From the NCBI GenBank assembly GCA_963759095.1, contig CAVWYF010000008.1, positions 1-64,000 of the forward strand: 64,000 bases of DNA. The letters run 5' to 3'. The notes beneath the pieces are model-generated. The model had not been told where the DNA came from, made no database searches, and saw only the letters and a program-made list of their open reading frames with translations. Positions 53,537-63,354 of the stretch are shown one piece after another. The stretch is from Anderseniella sp963759095. GTDB taxonomy: Bacteria; Pseudomonadota; Alphaproteobacteria; Rhizobiales; Aestuariivirgaceae. Position 1 is the stretch's first letter. Each line of letters opens with the position of its first letter. The position numbers and the translations under genes are program-made.

Positions 53537-55187
53537 ATGGTCTGGTTCGTTGTAGCGGTTTTGCTGCTCGTCCTGCTCATACTGGCAATTATTTTTCTCA
53601 ACAAGTTCTACCGCAAGGCAACGCGCGAAGTCGCGCTGATACGCACCGGTGCGGGCGGACAGCTTGTAGTGCTGGACGGCGGCTGCATTTCAATGCCGTT
53701 CCTGCACAAGGTCTCCGAAGTGAACATGAAGACGACCCGGCTTGAGATCGAGCGTCAGGGTGTCAAGTCGATGATCACCCGGGACCGGCTCAGGGTTGAT
53801 GCAACGGCTGAGTTTTATGTTCGCGTGCAACCGACAGCTGAAGGTGTGGCGACCGCGGCACAGGCGCTGGCCGGAAAATCGTTTCGCGCGTCTGAACTGG
53901 CGGACACACTGGAAGGCAAGCTGGTGGATGCACTGCTGGCCGTTGCAGCTCGCTACTCCATGGATGAACTGCAGGACAAGCGTGGCGAATATGCCCGCGA
54001 GGTTAGTGAGATGCTGGAGGACAACCTGGCCAAAAACGGTCTGGTCCTTGAATCGGTATCCATGACCAGGATTGACCAGACCCCGTTCAACGTCCTGGAC
54101 GAGAACAACGCGTTCAACGCCCTTGGCATGCGGCGGCTTGCCGAGATTATTGCTGTCAACAAGAAGGAACGTGCCGCAATCGAGTCTGATGCCGAGGTAT
54201 CAGTGCGGCAGAGTTATCTGGATGCGACCAAGCGCAAGCTGATTATTGAGCAGGAAGAAGAACAAGCCTCCATTGATCAGCAGCGCCACATTGAAACCAC
54301 GCGGGCGAACAGTCAGGCCGAAGTGGCGGAACAACAGGCCGCAGCCGAGTTGCGCCGTGAGCAGGCCCGCATTTCCAGAGAGCGCGAGGTGCGCAGCAAC
54401 GAAATAGATCGCGACCGTGCCCTGCGCGCCCTTGATGTGGAGGCCACACTGGCAACCGAAAAAGCCAGCGCTGACAAGGTAATCGAAATGGCGTCCAAGA
54501 ACGCTGATCAGGCACGGGCTGTGGCTGAGGCCGAAGCTGCCCGCGCCGAAGAAGCCGCAGCTAAAGAGGCGGTCGAGACCGCTCGCGAAACGGCAGCAGC
54601 CGATCGCAACAGGCAACTGGCGGTGATCAAGGCCGGCGAACAGGCTGATGTTGACGATGTGCGCGTCAAGAGCGAAGCCGGAACCATCCTTGCCATGGCC
54701 CAGGCTGAAGCCAAGTCGGTCATTGATCGGGCCAAAGCGGAGAAAGATCGTTTGATTGCAACGGCGGAAGGAACCGCCGCTGTCGTCAAGGCGGAGAATG
54801 CCCAGAGTCCAGAGCTTATTCGCATGAAGCTCGACATGGCCCGCATTGAAGTGCTGCCGGACATGGTCGGCCGCATGCTGAAACCGGCAGAGAAGATCGA
54901 GAGCATCCGCATCAACAACATCACCGGGTTTGGCTCCGGTGGCCCTTATGATAATGGCACCGGTGCAAGCGGCGGCAATAGTGGCCCGGCGGTCAACCAG
55001 GTTGTCGATGGCGTGTTGTCGATGGCACTGCAGTTGCCCGCCGTGAAGAAACTGGGCGAGGAAGTCGGCATCAATATCAGCGACGGATTGAAGGGCCTGT
55101 CAGAACTCACTGACCGGTTCGACGCCCAGCAGTGCTCAAAAACCGGCCGCTCGCAAATCGGGACCGGCGAAAAAGAAGAAGGTTTAG
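53537..55187 (+). CDS. Flotillin/YqiK-like SPFH protein, with a +1 frameshift near the C-terminus
   Basis: A membrane-anchored SPFH-domain scaffold. One N-terminal helix (VVAVLLLVLLILAIIFL) leads into the SPFH domain (about 30-190) and a long Ala/Glu-rich coiled coil (about 215-430) with repeats such as RAEEAAAKEAVETARE. The frame of the main body reads on without a stop into the next gene. The +1 frame after DRF gives TPSSAQKPAARKSGPAKKKK and a stop at 55185-55187, a plausible native Lys-rich tail. One extra base at about 55121 explains this; the corrected protein is about 549 residues. The ATG at 53537 has GGGAGG upstream. It is probably a lipid-domain organiser; no nfeD partner is adjacent. 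Confidence 0.85.
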
Positions 55188-55267
55188 ATGCCGGGGGACA
55201 GTTGAATCCGGATTGTAACAGTAACCAGCCGTGCTCTGACCAGAGGCTGAAAACAGGAGAGACCATC

Positions 55268-56521
55268 ATGTCATTTGATCGCAGAACTTTTATCAAGGGG
55301 ACATCTCTTGCGGGGCTGACGCTGATGGCGCCCGGCATCATCGGCCGCGCAAAGGCGGACGACAAGATCAAGCTGGTGAGCATTCTGGACCAGTCTGGCG
55401 GCCTGGACATTTACGGCAAGCCGATGGCCGACGCGACAACCATGGCGGTTGACGAAATCAACGCTGCAGGCGGCCTGAACGGCAAACAGGTTGACCTGAT
55501 CAACTATGACCCGCAGTCGAATATCCAGTTCTACACCCAATATGCCACCAAGGCGGCTGCCGGTGACAAGGCGCATGTCGTGCATGCAGGCATCACCTCT
55601 GCTTCGCGCGAGGCCATTCGCCCGACACTGGGCCGGTTCAAATCGCTGTACTTCTACAACACCCAATACGAAGGTGGCGTGTGCGACAGGAACTGCTTCT
55701 GCACCGGTTCAACACCGGCCCAGACGGTGGAAAAGCTTGTGCCATACGCCATGAACAAGTTCGGCAAGAAGGTCTACATCATCGCTGCCGACTACAATTA
55801 CGGCCAGATCACTGCGCAATGGGTGAAGAAGTACGTCACCGACAATGGCGGTGAAGTGGCCGACATCGAGTTCTTCCCGCTGGATGTGACCAATTTCGGC
55901 CCGACCATCAAGAAAATCCAGGCCGCCAAGCCGGACATGGTGTGGTCGGCTCTGGTCGGCGGTGCGCATATTTCGTTCTACCGCCAGTATGCAGCAGCCG
56001 GCATGAACAAGTCAGTGCCGATTGCGTCCACCACCTTTGGTGTCGGCAATGAGCACAAGCTGATCTCTGCCGAGGAAGGCAATGGCATTCTGGCGGCCTA
56101 TACCTATTTTCAGGAAGTGCCGGGCGATGACAATGCTGCCTTTGTGAAACGCTTCAAGGAAAAATTCGGGGCAGATGCGCCTTATCTGAATGAGCTGGCA
56201 ACCCGCAGTTATGAAGGTATCCAGCTGTGGGCTGAAGCTGTCAGGAAGGCCGGTACCGCTGACCGCATGCCGGTGATCGAGGCGCTTGAGAGCGGTATCA
56301 GCCTTGCCGGTCCGAGCGGCGCCATTTCACTTGATCCGAAAACCCATCACGGCGTGCTGAATGTCTATCTGGCAGAGTTGCAGGATCAGACGTTCAACAT
56401 CGTTGAAACTCATAATGCGCAACCGCCGTCGGACACACTTTTAGTGTGCGACCTGAAAGCCAATCCGGATCAGGCCAAGTTCTACTTCGAAAACGGGCTG
56501 GAAGCAGCCGGCATCAAGTAG
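55268..56521 (+). CDS. ABC transporter substrate-binding protein, urea/amide type (HAAT family)
   Basis: A 417-residue periplasmic receptor. The N-terminus is a twin-arginine-like signal (MSFDRRTFIKGTSLAGL, cleavage near AKA-DDK). The type I fold binding domain follows with IKLVSILDQSGGLDIYGKPM, DEINAAGGLNGKQVDLI and the UrtA/FmdD/AmiC-like YNTQYEGGVCDRNCFCTGST. The CDRNC cysteine cluster is unusual. AACAGGAGAGACC precedes the ATG. The flotillin frame reads through into it, but its own start, ribosome site and signal make it a separate gene. Adjacent amidase genes suggest an amide or urea-like ligand. Confidence 0.9.
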   Translation: MSFDRRTFIKGTSLAGLTLMAPGIIGRAKADDKIKLVSILDQSGGLDIYGKPMADATTMAVDEINAAGGLNGKQVDLINYDPQSNIQFYTQYATKAAAGDKAHVVHAGITSASREAIRPTLGRFKSLYFYNTQYEGGVCDRNCFCTGSTPAQTVEKLVPYAMNKFGKKVYIIAADYNYGQITAQWVKKYVTDNGGEVADIEFFPLDVTNFGPTIKKIQAAKPDMVWSALVGGAHISFYRQYAAAGMNKSVPIASTTFGVGNEHKLISAEEGNGILAAYTYFQEVPGDDNAAFVKRFKEKFGADAPYLNELATRSYEGIQLWAEAVRKAGTADRMPVIEALESGISLAGPSGAISLDPKTHHGVLNVYLAELQDQTFNIVETHNAQPPSDTLLVCDLKANPDQAKFYFENGLEAAGIK

Positions 56522-56575
56522 GCGCTTCAAACAACACGGCGCTTCAATCGCGCATGGACATGAGGAATTTCTCGA

Positions 56576-57445
56576 GTGGATCTGGTTTTTGCGCTCGCAT
56601 TGCAGATTGTTTACGGCATCGCCAGCCTGGTGCTGATCAGCCTCGGGCTGGCGATCATCTTCGGCATGATGCGGGTTATCAACCTGGCCCACGGCGAGTT
56701 CCTCATGCTCGGCGGCTACACGGTTGTCATATCGACCAATCAGGGCGTCAATATCTGGTTTGCCATGCTGGTGCTGGCACCTTTGGTGGTCGGCATCATC
56801 GGCGTCCTTGTGGAGCGTCTGCTGATCCAGTTCCTGTATGGGCGAATGGTGGATACCCTGCTGGCGACATGGGGATTAAGTCTGCTGTTTGTCGGTCTCG
56901 TCACCTCCATTTTCGGTGCCCAGACAGCAACGACAATCTCTCCACCGCTTGGCGCCATCCAGATCGGTGATTATTCCTCAAGTGCTTATGAGTTATTCCT
57001 GATTGCCGTCACGGTTGTGTTGCTGCTGTTGATCTATGCCGTGCTCAAGCTGACCAAGCTCGGACTTGTTGCACGTGCCACCATGCAGAACGACGACATG
57101 GCGTCGGCACTGGGCGTGTCCACCAAGCGCATCTACATGATCACCTTCGGGCTCGGCGCCGCCGTTTCAGGTCTTGCCGGCGGTTTGCTGGCGCCTGTTA
57201 CCGGTGTGCTGCCATCGATTGGCGCCACCTATATTGCCAAGGCGTTCATCACGGTTATCAGCGGCGGTGCCTCTATCCTGGCCGGCACCACAGCAGCGTC
57301 AATTCTGCTGGGAGGTATCAACGGTATCATGGCGTTCCTGACCGGACCAACGCTGGGTGAAGTTGCCCTGCTGGCCGCCGCCATTATCCTGATCAGATTG
57401 TTGCCAACCGGCATTACCGGGCGCTTCTTCAGGAAAAGCCTGTGA
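56576..57445 (+). CDS. Branched-chain/urea-type ABC transporter permease (LivH/UrtB-like)
   Basis: A 289-residue inner-membrane permease of the HAAT family. The conserved opening is GMMRVINLAHGEFLMLGGYT, and the ATPase-contact loop is ATMQNDDMASALGVSTKRIY, followed by GLGAAVSGLAGGLLAPV. About eight helices are expected. The GTG start has GAGGA eight bases upstream. It lies 54 bases after the binding-protein gene and its stop overlaps the next start (GTGA). Confidence 0.93.
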   Translation: MDLVFALALQIVYGIASLVLISLGLAIIFGMMRVINLAHGEFLMLGGYTVVISTNQGVNIWFAMLVLAPLVVGIIGVLVERLLIQFLYGRMVDTLLATWGLSLLFVGLVTSIFGAQTATTISPPLGAIQIGDYSSSAYELFLIAVTVVLLLLIYAVLKLTKLGLVARATMQNDDMASALGVSTKRIYMITFGLGAAVSGLAGGLLAPVTGVLPSIGATYIAKAFITVISGGASILAGTTAASILLGGINGIMAFLTGPTLGEVALLAAAIILIRLLPTGITGRFFRKSL

Positions 57446-58512
57446 GCTGGACGCGCGAAAACCGCTGGCGTGCCGTACTGGTGCTGGGCGGGGTGATTTT
57501 CACGCTGGTTGCACCCGGCGTGCTGGAACTGTTCACCATCATCAATCTGTCAACGGTAATTGCCCTGGCCATCCTTGCCTTGAGCCTCGGCTTGATCTGG
57601 GGCTATGGCGGTATTCTGTGTTTTGGACAGACCGCGTTTTTCGGCATCGGCGCCTATGCCTATACGATTGCAGCGATCAATTTCGGCGGCTCGTCCTGGG
57701 CGGTGCTGGTAGCCATCCTTGCTGCTGCCATCTTTGCTGCCGTGCTGGGTTACTTCATGTTCTACGGCAGGGTCAGTGACGTCTACATGGCGGTGATCAC
57801 CCTGACGGTGACCCTGATCCTGTACTCGCTGCTCAGGCGGACATCCGGGCCGGAATACAAGATCGGCGATGCGCTGCTCGGCGGATTCAACGGAGTGACC
57901 TCGCCACCGCTGAATTTGCCGTGGGCTCCCTACATGCCATTGTTTCCGGAGCATGTTTTCTATGTCGGCATGGCGGTGCTCATCATTGGCTACATCATCT
58001 GCGCGTGGCTGATACAGACGCATTTCGGACGGGTTGCCGTGGCCATCCGAGAAAATGAACTGCGCGCGGAACTGATCGGTTACGACACGCGGTTCTACAA
58101 GCTGGCCATGTTTACCGTCGGCGGCGCCATTGCCGGGGCAGGCGGCATCATCTTTGCCAATGGTGTCGGCCGGATCACACCGGATATTTTCAACCTGTAC
58201 AATTCAGCACTTGCGATCATCTGGGTCATTGTCGGCGGACGCGGCACGCTTGCCGGTCCGGTGATGGGGTCATTTGCCCTGTTCTACCTGACCTCCTGGC
58301 TGGGCACGCAAGGGGTGGTGAACAACAATCTGGTGCTGGGCCTGATCCTGATCATCTTTGTTCTTGCCGTCCCAAGGGGCATTCTGCCGACATTCATCAG
58401 CTGGTGGGACGGTGCACGGTCGCGGCGTGCCATGCAGCGGCGTGAAGTGAAAGTCAGGCGCAAGCGCAGCAGGCGAAGCAGTGAACTGCGGGAGGCTGCC
58501 GATGAAAAGTGA
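57442..58512 (+). CDS. Branched-chain/urea-type ABC transporter permease (LivM/UrtC-like)
   Basis: A 356-residue second permease of the same importer. Landmarks are GLIWGYGGILCFGQTAFFGI in an early helix, AIRENELRAELIGYDTRFYK as the ATPase-contact loop, and the late VGGRGTLAGPVMGSFALFYL. The basic tail (RRKRSRRSSELREAADEK) is cytoplasmic. It overlaps the upstream gene by 4 bases and the ATPase gene downstream by 11 bases. Confidence 0.93.
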   Translation: MSWTRENRWRAVLVLGGVIFTLVAPGVLELFTIINLSTVIALAILALSLGLIWGYGGILCFGQTAFFGIGAYAYTIAAINFGGSSWAVLVAILAAAIFAAVLGYFMFYGRVSDVYMAVITLTVTLILYSLLRRTSGPEYKIGDALLGGFNGVTSPPLNLPWAPYMPLFPEHVFYVGMAVLIIGYIICAWLIQTHFGRVAVAIRENELRAELIGYDTRFYKLAMFTVGGAIAGAGGIIFANGVGRITPDIFNLYNSALAIIWVIVGGRGTLAGPVMGSFALFYLTSWLGTQGVVNNNLVLGLILIIFVLAVPRGILPTFISWWDGARSRRAMQRREVKVRRKRSRRSSELREAADEK

Positions 58513-59224
58513 GATCGTCGTCGAGACCCGCAATCTGTCCATGCACTTTGGTGGCGTAAAAGCTGTTGATCGGGTCAATTTCAACTTGCGAGAAAATGAA
58601 CTGCGCTGCCTGATTGGCCCGAACGGTGCTGGCAAGAGCACGTTCTTCAAATGCCTCACCGGACAATTGTCACCGACGTCGGGCGATGTGGTCATCCGGG
58701 ATTTCAACGGCACCGGACGACTGCCGCACCAGATCGCGCGTCTGGGCGTTGGCATCAAGACGCAGGTGCCCAATGTGTTTGACGGATTGAGTGTCACCGA
58801 GAATATCTGGCTTGCGGCGCGGCGCTGGCATGGACCCGCCCGGGCACGCTCACTGACCAGCCAGACAGTCGAGCGGCTGAAGCTGGGCGATATTCGGACT
58901 GACCTGGTCGGGCGGCTGGCGCATGGCCAGCGGCAATGGGTGGAACTCGGCATGGTGGTGGCTGCCGAACCATGGCTTGTCCTGCTCGACGAACCTGCTG
59001 CCGGCATGACCCATGACGAGATAGAACGCACGGTGGAGATAATCCGCGAAATAAACCAGCAGTCGACGATGATTGTCGTGGAGCACGACATGCACTTCAT
59101 TCGCATGATTTCAAGCAAGGTGACGGTGTTTCATGAAGGCCGCATTCTGATAGAAGACACCATGGATGTGGTCACCGCCGATCCGCGCGTGCGCGAGGTT
59201 TACCTGGGGAACAGCACATCATGA
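58502..59224 (+). CDS. HAAT ABC transporter ATP-binding protein (UrtD/LivG-like)
   Basis: A 240-residue ATPase. Walker A is GPNGAGKSTFFKCL, the signature is the atypical LAHGQRQWVELGM in place of LSGGQ, and Walker B is WLVLLDEPAAGMTHDE. The combination of HGQ(R/K)QW and DEP-x-AGMT is that of urea-transporter UrtD rather than LivG. The ATG at 58502 is chosen over an earlier in-frame ATG because it is preceded by GGGAGG and begins the family sequence IVVETRNLSMHFGG. The stop overlaps the next start (ATGA). Confidence 0.92.
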   Translation: MKSEIVVETRNLSMHFGGVKAVDRVNFNLRENELRCLIGPNGAGKSTFFKCLTGQLSPTSGDVVIRDFNGTGRLPHQIARLGVGIKTQVPNVFDGLSVTENIWLAARRWHGPARARSLTSQTVERLKLGDIRTDLVGRLAHGQRQWVELGMVVAAEPWLVLLDEPAAGMTHDEIERTVEIIREINQQSTMIVVEHDMHFIRMISSKVTVFHEGRILIEDTMDVVTADPRVREVYLGNSTS

Positions 59225-60114
59225 CCGGCAACGCTCTTCTCGACATAAAAGGTCTGGGCGCCGGATATGGCCGGGTGCCGATACTGCATGGTGTCGACTT
59301 TCATGTCGGCGAAGGCGAGATTGTCGGTGTGCTTGGCCACAACGGCATGGGCAAGACCACGCTGATGAAAACCATTATGGGCCTGATCCCGGCAACAGCC
59401 GGAACAATCCTGTTTGACGGTGTGGATATTTCCCGCGAACCGGCCCATGAACGCAATCTGATGGGGCTGGCCTACGTGCCGCAAGGCCGCGGGATATTTC
59501 CGCATCTGTCGGTGTTCGACAATTTGCGCATGGGCATTGCTGCCCATGGTGAAGATGAAGAAGAGGCGATCCGTCATATCCTGCAGGACTTTCCCAGGCT
59601 TGAACGACTGCTGGACCGGGATGGCGGGACTCTCAGCGGCGGCGAGCAGCAGCTTTTGGCCATTGCCCGTGCGCTGGTTTCCGAACCGCAGCTCATTCTG
59701 CTGGATGAACCGACCGAGGGCATTCAGCCGTCGATCATCGAGGAAATTTCGGTTCTGCTGAAAAACCTCAATCGCATGCGGGACATCTCGATCATCCTGG
59801 TCGAGCAGAACCTGGAATTCATCACCGGCCTTTCACACCGCATTACCCTGCTTCAAAAAGGCGAAATCATTGGTGAGATGACCGACGTGAAGTCCGGCGA
59901 CCCGGCACTGATTGAGGAGTTCGTTGGTTTCGGAGCAGGCAAATCCCGGCGACCGGCTGCCAACGGTGATCAGGCTGCGGTTGCACTTGTCGCGCCACCC
60001 GCCAGTGTAACACCACCTGCGAGCTATCAGTCCGGCGAACCAGCGCCACCGCAGCGCGCGCCCGAAGCCGCCGCTGAACCAAGCCATACACACTCTTACG
60101 AAGGTCACAGATCA
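59221..60114 (+). CDS. HAAT ABC transporter ATP-binding protein (UrtE/LivF-like), in frame with the downstream amidase
   Basis: The ATPase domain occupies residues 1 to about 240: Walker A GHNGMGKTTLMKT, signature TLSGGEQQLLAIARAL and Walker B LILLDEPTEGIQPSIIEE, the UrtE-like form. Instead of stopping near residue 240, the frame continues through about 58 residues rich in Pro and Ala (APPASVTPPASYQSGEP, then PEAAAEPSHTHSYEGH) directly into the amidase. No stop separates the two. The amidase Met is codon 299 and has a possible GAAGG site, so translation as a fusion, a re-start, or both can be imagined. Coordinates here cover only the ATPase and linker. Confidence 0.88.
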
Positions 60115-61630
60115 ATGTCAGTCAGAAGGCCAACCCACGGCCAGTTAAGGGCCATTGTCAACGGCTTCGGCATGAACATGTCGGATCAGCGGGTCGCGGA
60201 ATTCCTGGATGTGATGGAGGGGACGCTGCAGGCCTATGATGAAGTCGACGCCATGCCGGATCATCTGCCGACTGTCGACTATCCCCGCACCGCCGGTTAT
60301 CGGCCCTCGGCAGAAGAGAACCCGATGAATGCCTGGTACATCAAGACCGAGGTGAGGGGTGCGCCGCGCGGCGCTCTTACCGGAAGGAAGGTTGTGCTTA
60401 AGGACAATGTCTGCCTGGCCGGTGTGCCGATGATGAACGGCGCTTCAACGCTCAAGGGCTATACACCCGATATTGACGCCACCATTGTCACACGCCTTCT
60501 GGAGGCAGGTGCGACCATCATGGGCAAGGCGCACTGCGAGTATTTCTGCCTGTCCGGTGGCAGTCACACCAATGCGACCGGTCCGGTGCATAACCCGCAC
60601 AAGCGCGGTTACTCTGCCGGCGGCTCATCATCGGGGTCAGGGGCGCTGGTCGGGTCCGGCGAGATAGAAATGGCGATAGGCGGTGATCAGGGCGGGTCGA
60701 TCCGCATGCCGTCATCATTCTGTGGCTGCTATGGCATGAAACCGACCCATGGACTGGTGCCCTATACCGGTGTGATGCCGATTGAGAGCACGATCGATCA
60801 TACCGGGCCGATGACTGCCAACGTGCATGACAATGCCTTGATGCTGGAGGTGCTGGCCGGTGAAGACGGCCTCGACCCGCGCCAGTACAATGTGCAGGTC
60901 GACAAGTACACGGCTAGTCTCGGTCGGGGGGTCAGCGGCATGCGCATCGGGGTCGTAAAGGAAGGCTTTGGCCTGCCGGTGTCGGAAGCCGATGTTGACG
61001 ACAAGGTGCGCAAGGCTGCCGAGGCGTTCAAGAAGCTCGGTGCGACAGTTGATGAAATCTCGATTCCGATGCACCGGGCAGGGACCGCCATCTGGACACC
61101 GATTGCGGTCGAGGGTCTGACCAACCAGATGATGAAGGGCAATGGTATGGGGACCGGCTGGAAAGGCCTCTATACAACCAGCCTGCTTGACTATCATGCC
61201 AACTGGCGCTCGCGGGCCGATGAACTGTCTGAACTCGCTGAAGATCTGCATGTTCATCGGGCAGTATTTCCTGAAACACCACCGCGGACATTATTATGCA
61301 AAATCGCAAAACCTGTCGCGCAAACTCAGGGATGCCTATAACGCATTGCTCAATTCCTATGACGTGCTGCTGATGCCGACCACGCCAATGAAGGCCACTC
61401 CGCTGCCACCGGCTGACGCGCCGCTTGCACTGTACTGCCAGCGGGCATTCGAGATGCTTCCCAACACGGCGCCGTTCGACGTGACAGGCCACCCGGCCAT
61501 GAGCATTCCATGCGGCATGAGTGACGGCTTGCCGGTGGGCATGATGCTGGTTGGCCGTCACTATGATGAGTCAACCATCTACCGGGCAGCCGCTGCATTC
61601 GAGCAAGCCGGCGACTGGAAACGGATGTGA
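60115..61630 (+). CDS. Amidase (amidase signature family), fused in frame to the ATPase and +1 frameshifted
   Basis: The amidase part has K96 in VVLKDNVCLAG, cis-Ser at S171 in SAGGSSSGSGALV and nucleophile S195 in GGDQGGSIRMPS, counted from its own Met. In the long frame it breaks off after DELSE; the +1 frame continues as LKICMFIGQYFLKHHRGHYY, then AKSQNLSRKLRDAYN, LMPTTPMKATPLP and GHPAMSIPCG to a stop at 61630. One extra base at about 61234 accounts for this and gives an amidase of about 504 residues, the normal length. It should hydrolyse an amide imported by the adjacent transporter. Its stop overlaps the next start (TGATG). Confidence 0.85.
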
Positions 61631-63354
61631 TGTCAGACGCGCCTGCACAGGACCAGAGCCGACCGGCAGATGGCCTGTCTTATGTACGCGGGGCGTGCAG
61701 GCCACCACTTGACGACATCACCATTCCCGAATTTCTGGCGCGCACCGTTGAACGCTATGGCAATCAGGAGGCTGTTGTGTTCTGCGAGCCCGGCATGCGC
61801 TGGACATGGCAGGAACTTAAGGAACGGGTTGACCGGTTTGCCGCCGGTCTGCTGTCGCTGGGGCTCTACAAGGGAGATCGTATCGGCATATGGTCACCGA
61901 ACAGGCCGGAATGGGTGATTGCACAATTTGCGACTGCGCGGATCGGATTGATCCTGGTCAACATCAACCCTGCGTATCGGCGCCACGAACTTGAATTTGC
62001 CCTGAACAAGGTGGGCGCAAAGGCGCTGATCAGTGCAACAAGGTTCAAGAGCTCCAACTATATCGAAATGCTGCAGGACCTGGCACCGGAACTGGCAGGC
62101 GCGACGGCGGGCCAATTGAAGTCGGACCGGCTGCCTAAGCTCACAACCGTCATTCACCTCGGCGACGAGTCCGTGGCCGGCATGCACCGGTTTGCCGACG
62201 TCGCGGCTATGGGGGAAGGGGCGAACCGGATCCGTCTCGACGCCATAACATCAAGCCTCAACCCGGATGATGCCATCAACATCCAATTCACTTCTGGCAC
62301 TACCGGTACACCGAAAGGGGCCACGCTGACCCACAGCAATGTGGTCAACAATGCGCGTTATTGCGCCATGGCTATGCAGTTGACCCATGAAGACCGTATC
62401 GCAATCCCGGTACCACTTTATCATTGTTTCGGCATGGTGCTGGGCAATCTCGCGGCCGTCTCAACCGGAACCGTGATGGTGTTTCCGGGCGAGGCATTTG
62501 ATCCGCTGGACACGCTGAAGGCGCTGGCGGATGAGACCTGTACGGCAGTGCATGGTGTGCCGACCATGTTTGCCGCCATGCTGGATCACGAGCGCTTCGA
62601 CGAGTTCAAACTTGCGTCCTTGCGCACCGGTATCATGGCCGGGTCGCCATGTCCGATCAGCCTGATGAAGCGTGTCGTTTCACAAATGAACGCCAATGAG
62701 ATCACCATTGCCTACGGCATGACCGAGACCAGCCCGGTGTCGTTCCAGAGCGATACCAAGGATACGCTGGGCCGGCGTGTCTCTACCGTGGGGCGCATTC
62801 ATCCGCACGTCGAAGTCAAGATCATCAGTGAAACCGGCAACACCGTTGCTGTTGGCGAACAGGGCGAACTGCTGACGCGGGGATACTGCGTGATGAAAGG
62901 CTACTGGGGCGACCCGGAGACAACCGCGCAAGCCATTGACAAGGATGGCTGGATGCATACCGGGGACTTGGCTGTTCTGGATGCGGAAGGTTATTGCAAT
63001 ATCGTCGGGCGGGTGAAGGATATGCTCATCCGTGGTGGCGAAAACGTCTACCCTCGTGAGATAGAGGAATACCTGATGGGCCATCCGTCGATCCAGCAGG
63101 CACAGGTGTTTGGCGTACCGGACCAAAAATACGGTGAAGAGGTGTGTGGGTGGATTGTGCTGAAACCCGGACAGATGCTGTCCGAGGATGATGTCCGCAG
63201 CTTCTGTGAGGGCCAGATTGCCCATTACAAGATCCCGCGCTACATACGCTTTGTCAGCGAGTTCCCCATGACGGTCACCGGAAAGGCGCAAAAATTTGTG
63301 ATGCGTGACCAGATGATTGAAGACCTCGGACTGAAAGTCGACAAGACCGCATGA
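61630..63354 (+). CDS. AMP-dependent acyl-CoA synthetase (FadD-like)
   Basis: Activates a carboxylic acid to its CoA thioester through an acyl-adenylate. The 574 residues contain the P-loop-like INIQFTSGTTGTPKGATLTH, the A5 motif IAYGMTETSP, the hinge motif DLAVLDAEGYCNIVGRVKDM and IRGGENVYPREIEE, and the C-terminal catalytic Lys in VTGKAQKFVMR. It belongs with medium/long-chain or aryl acid ligases. ATG at 61630 overlaps the amidase stop, so it most likely activates the acid released by the amidase. Confidence 0.93.
   Translation: MSDAPAQDQSRPADGLSYVRGACRPPLDDITIPEFLARTVERYGNQEAVVFCEPGMRWTWQELKERVDRFAAGLLSLGLYKGDRIGIWSPNRPEWVIAQFATARIGLILVNINPAYRRHELEFALNKVGAKALISATRFKSSNYIEMLQDLAPELAGATAGQLKSDRLPKLTTVIHLGDESVAGMHRFADVAAMGEGANRIRLDAITSSLNPDDAINIQFTSGTTGTPKGATLTHSNVVNNARYCAMAMQLTHEDRIAIPVPLYHCFGMVLGNLAAVSTGTVMVFPGEAFDPLDTLKALADETCTAVHGVPTMFAAMLDHERFDEFKLASLRTGIMAGSPCPISLMKRVVSQMNANEITIAYGMTETSPVSFQSDTKDTLGRRVSTVGRIHPHVEVKIISETGNTVAVGEQGELLTRGYCVMKGYWGDPETTAQAIDKDGWMHTGDLAVLDAEGYCNIVGRVKDMLIRGGENVYPREIEEYLMGHPSIQQAQVFGVPDQKYGEEVCGWIVLKPGQMLSEDDVRSFCEGQIAHYKIPRYIRFVSEFPMTVTGKAQKFVMRDQMIEDLGLKVDKTA

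Noticed and set aside
53501..56521. A single 1006-residue flotillin-binding-protein fusion
   Set aside because: The second half has its own ribosome site, start and Tat-like signal peptide, and the +1 frame shows a believable flotillin C-terminus with a stop at 55187.
59930..60010. ATPase ending in another frame at the TAA at 60008 through a missed base
   Set aside because: The alternative tail is Arg/Leu-rich and unlike LivF ends, whereas the in-frame linker has the codon use and Pro/Ala content of a real linker. It is kept only as a possible refutation of the fusion.
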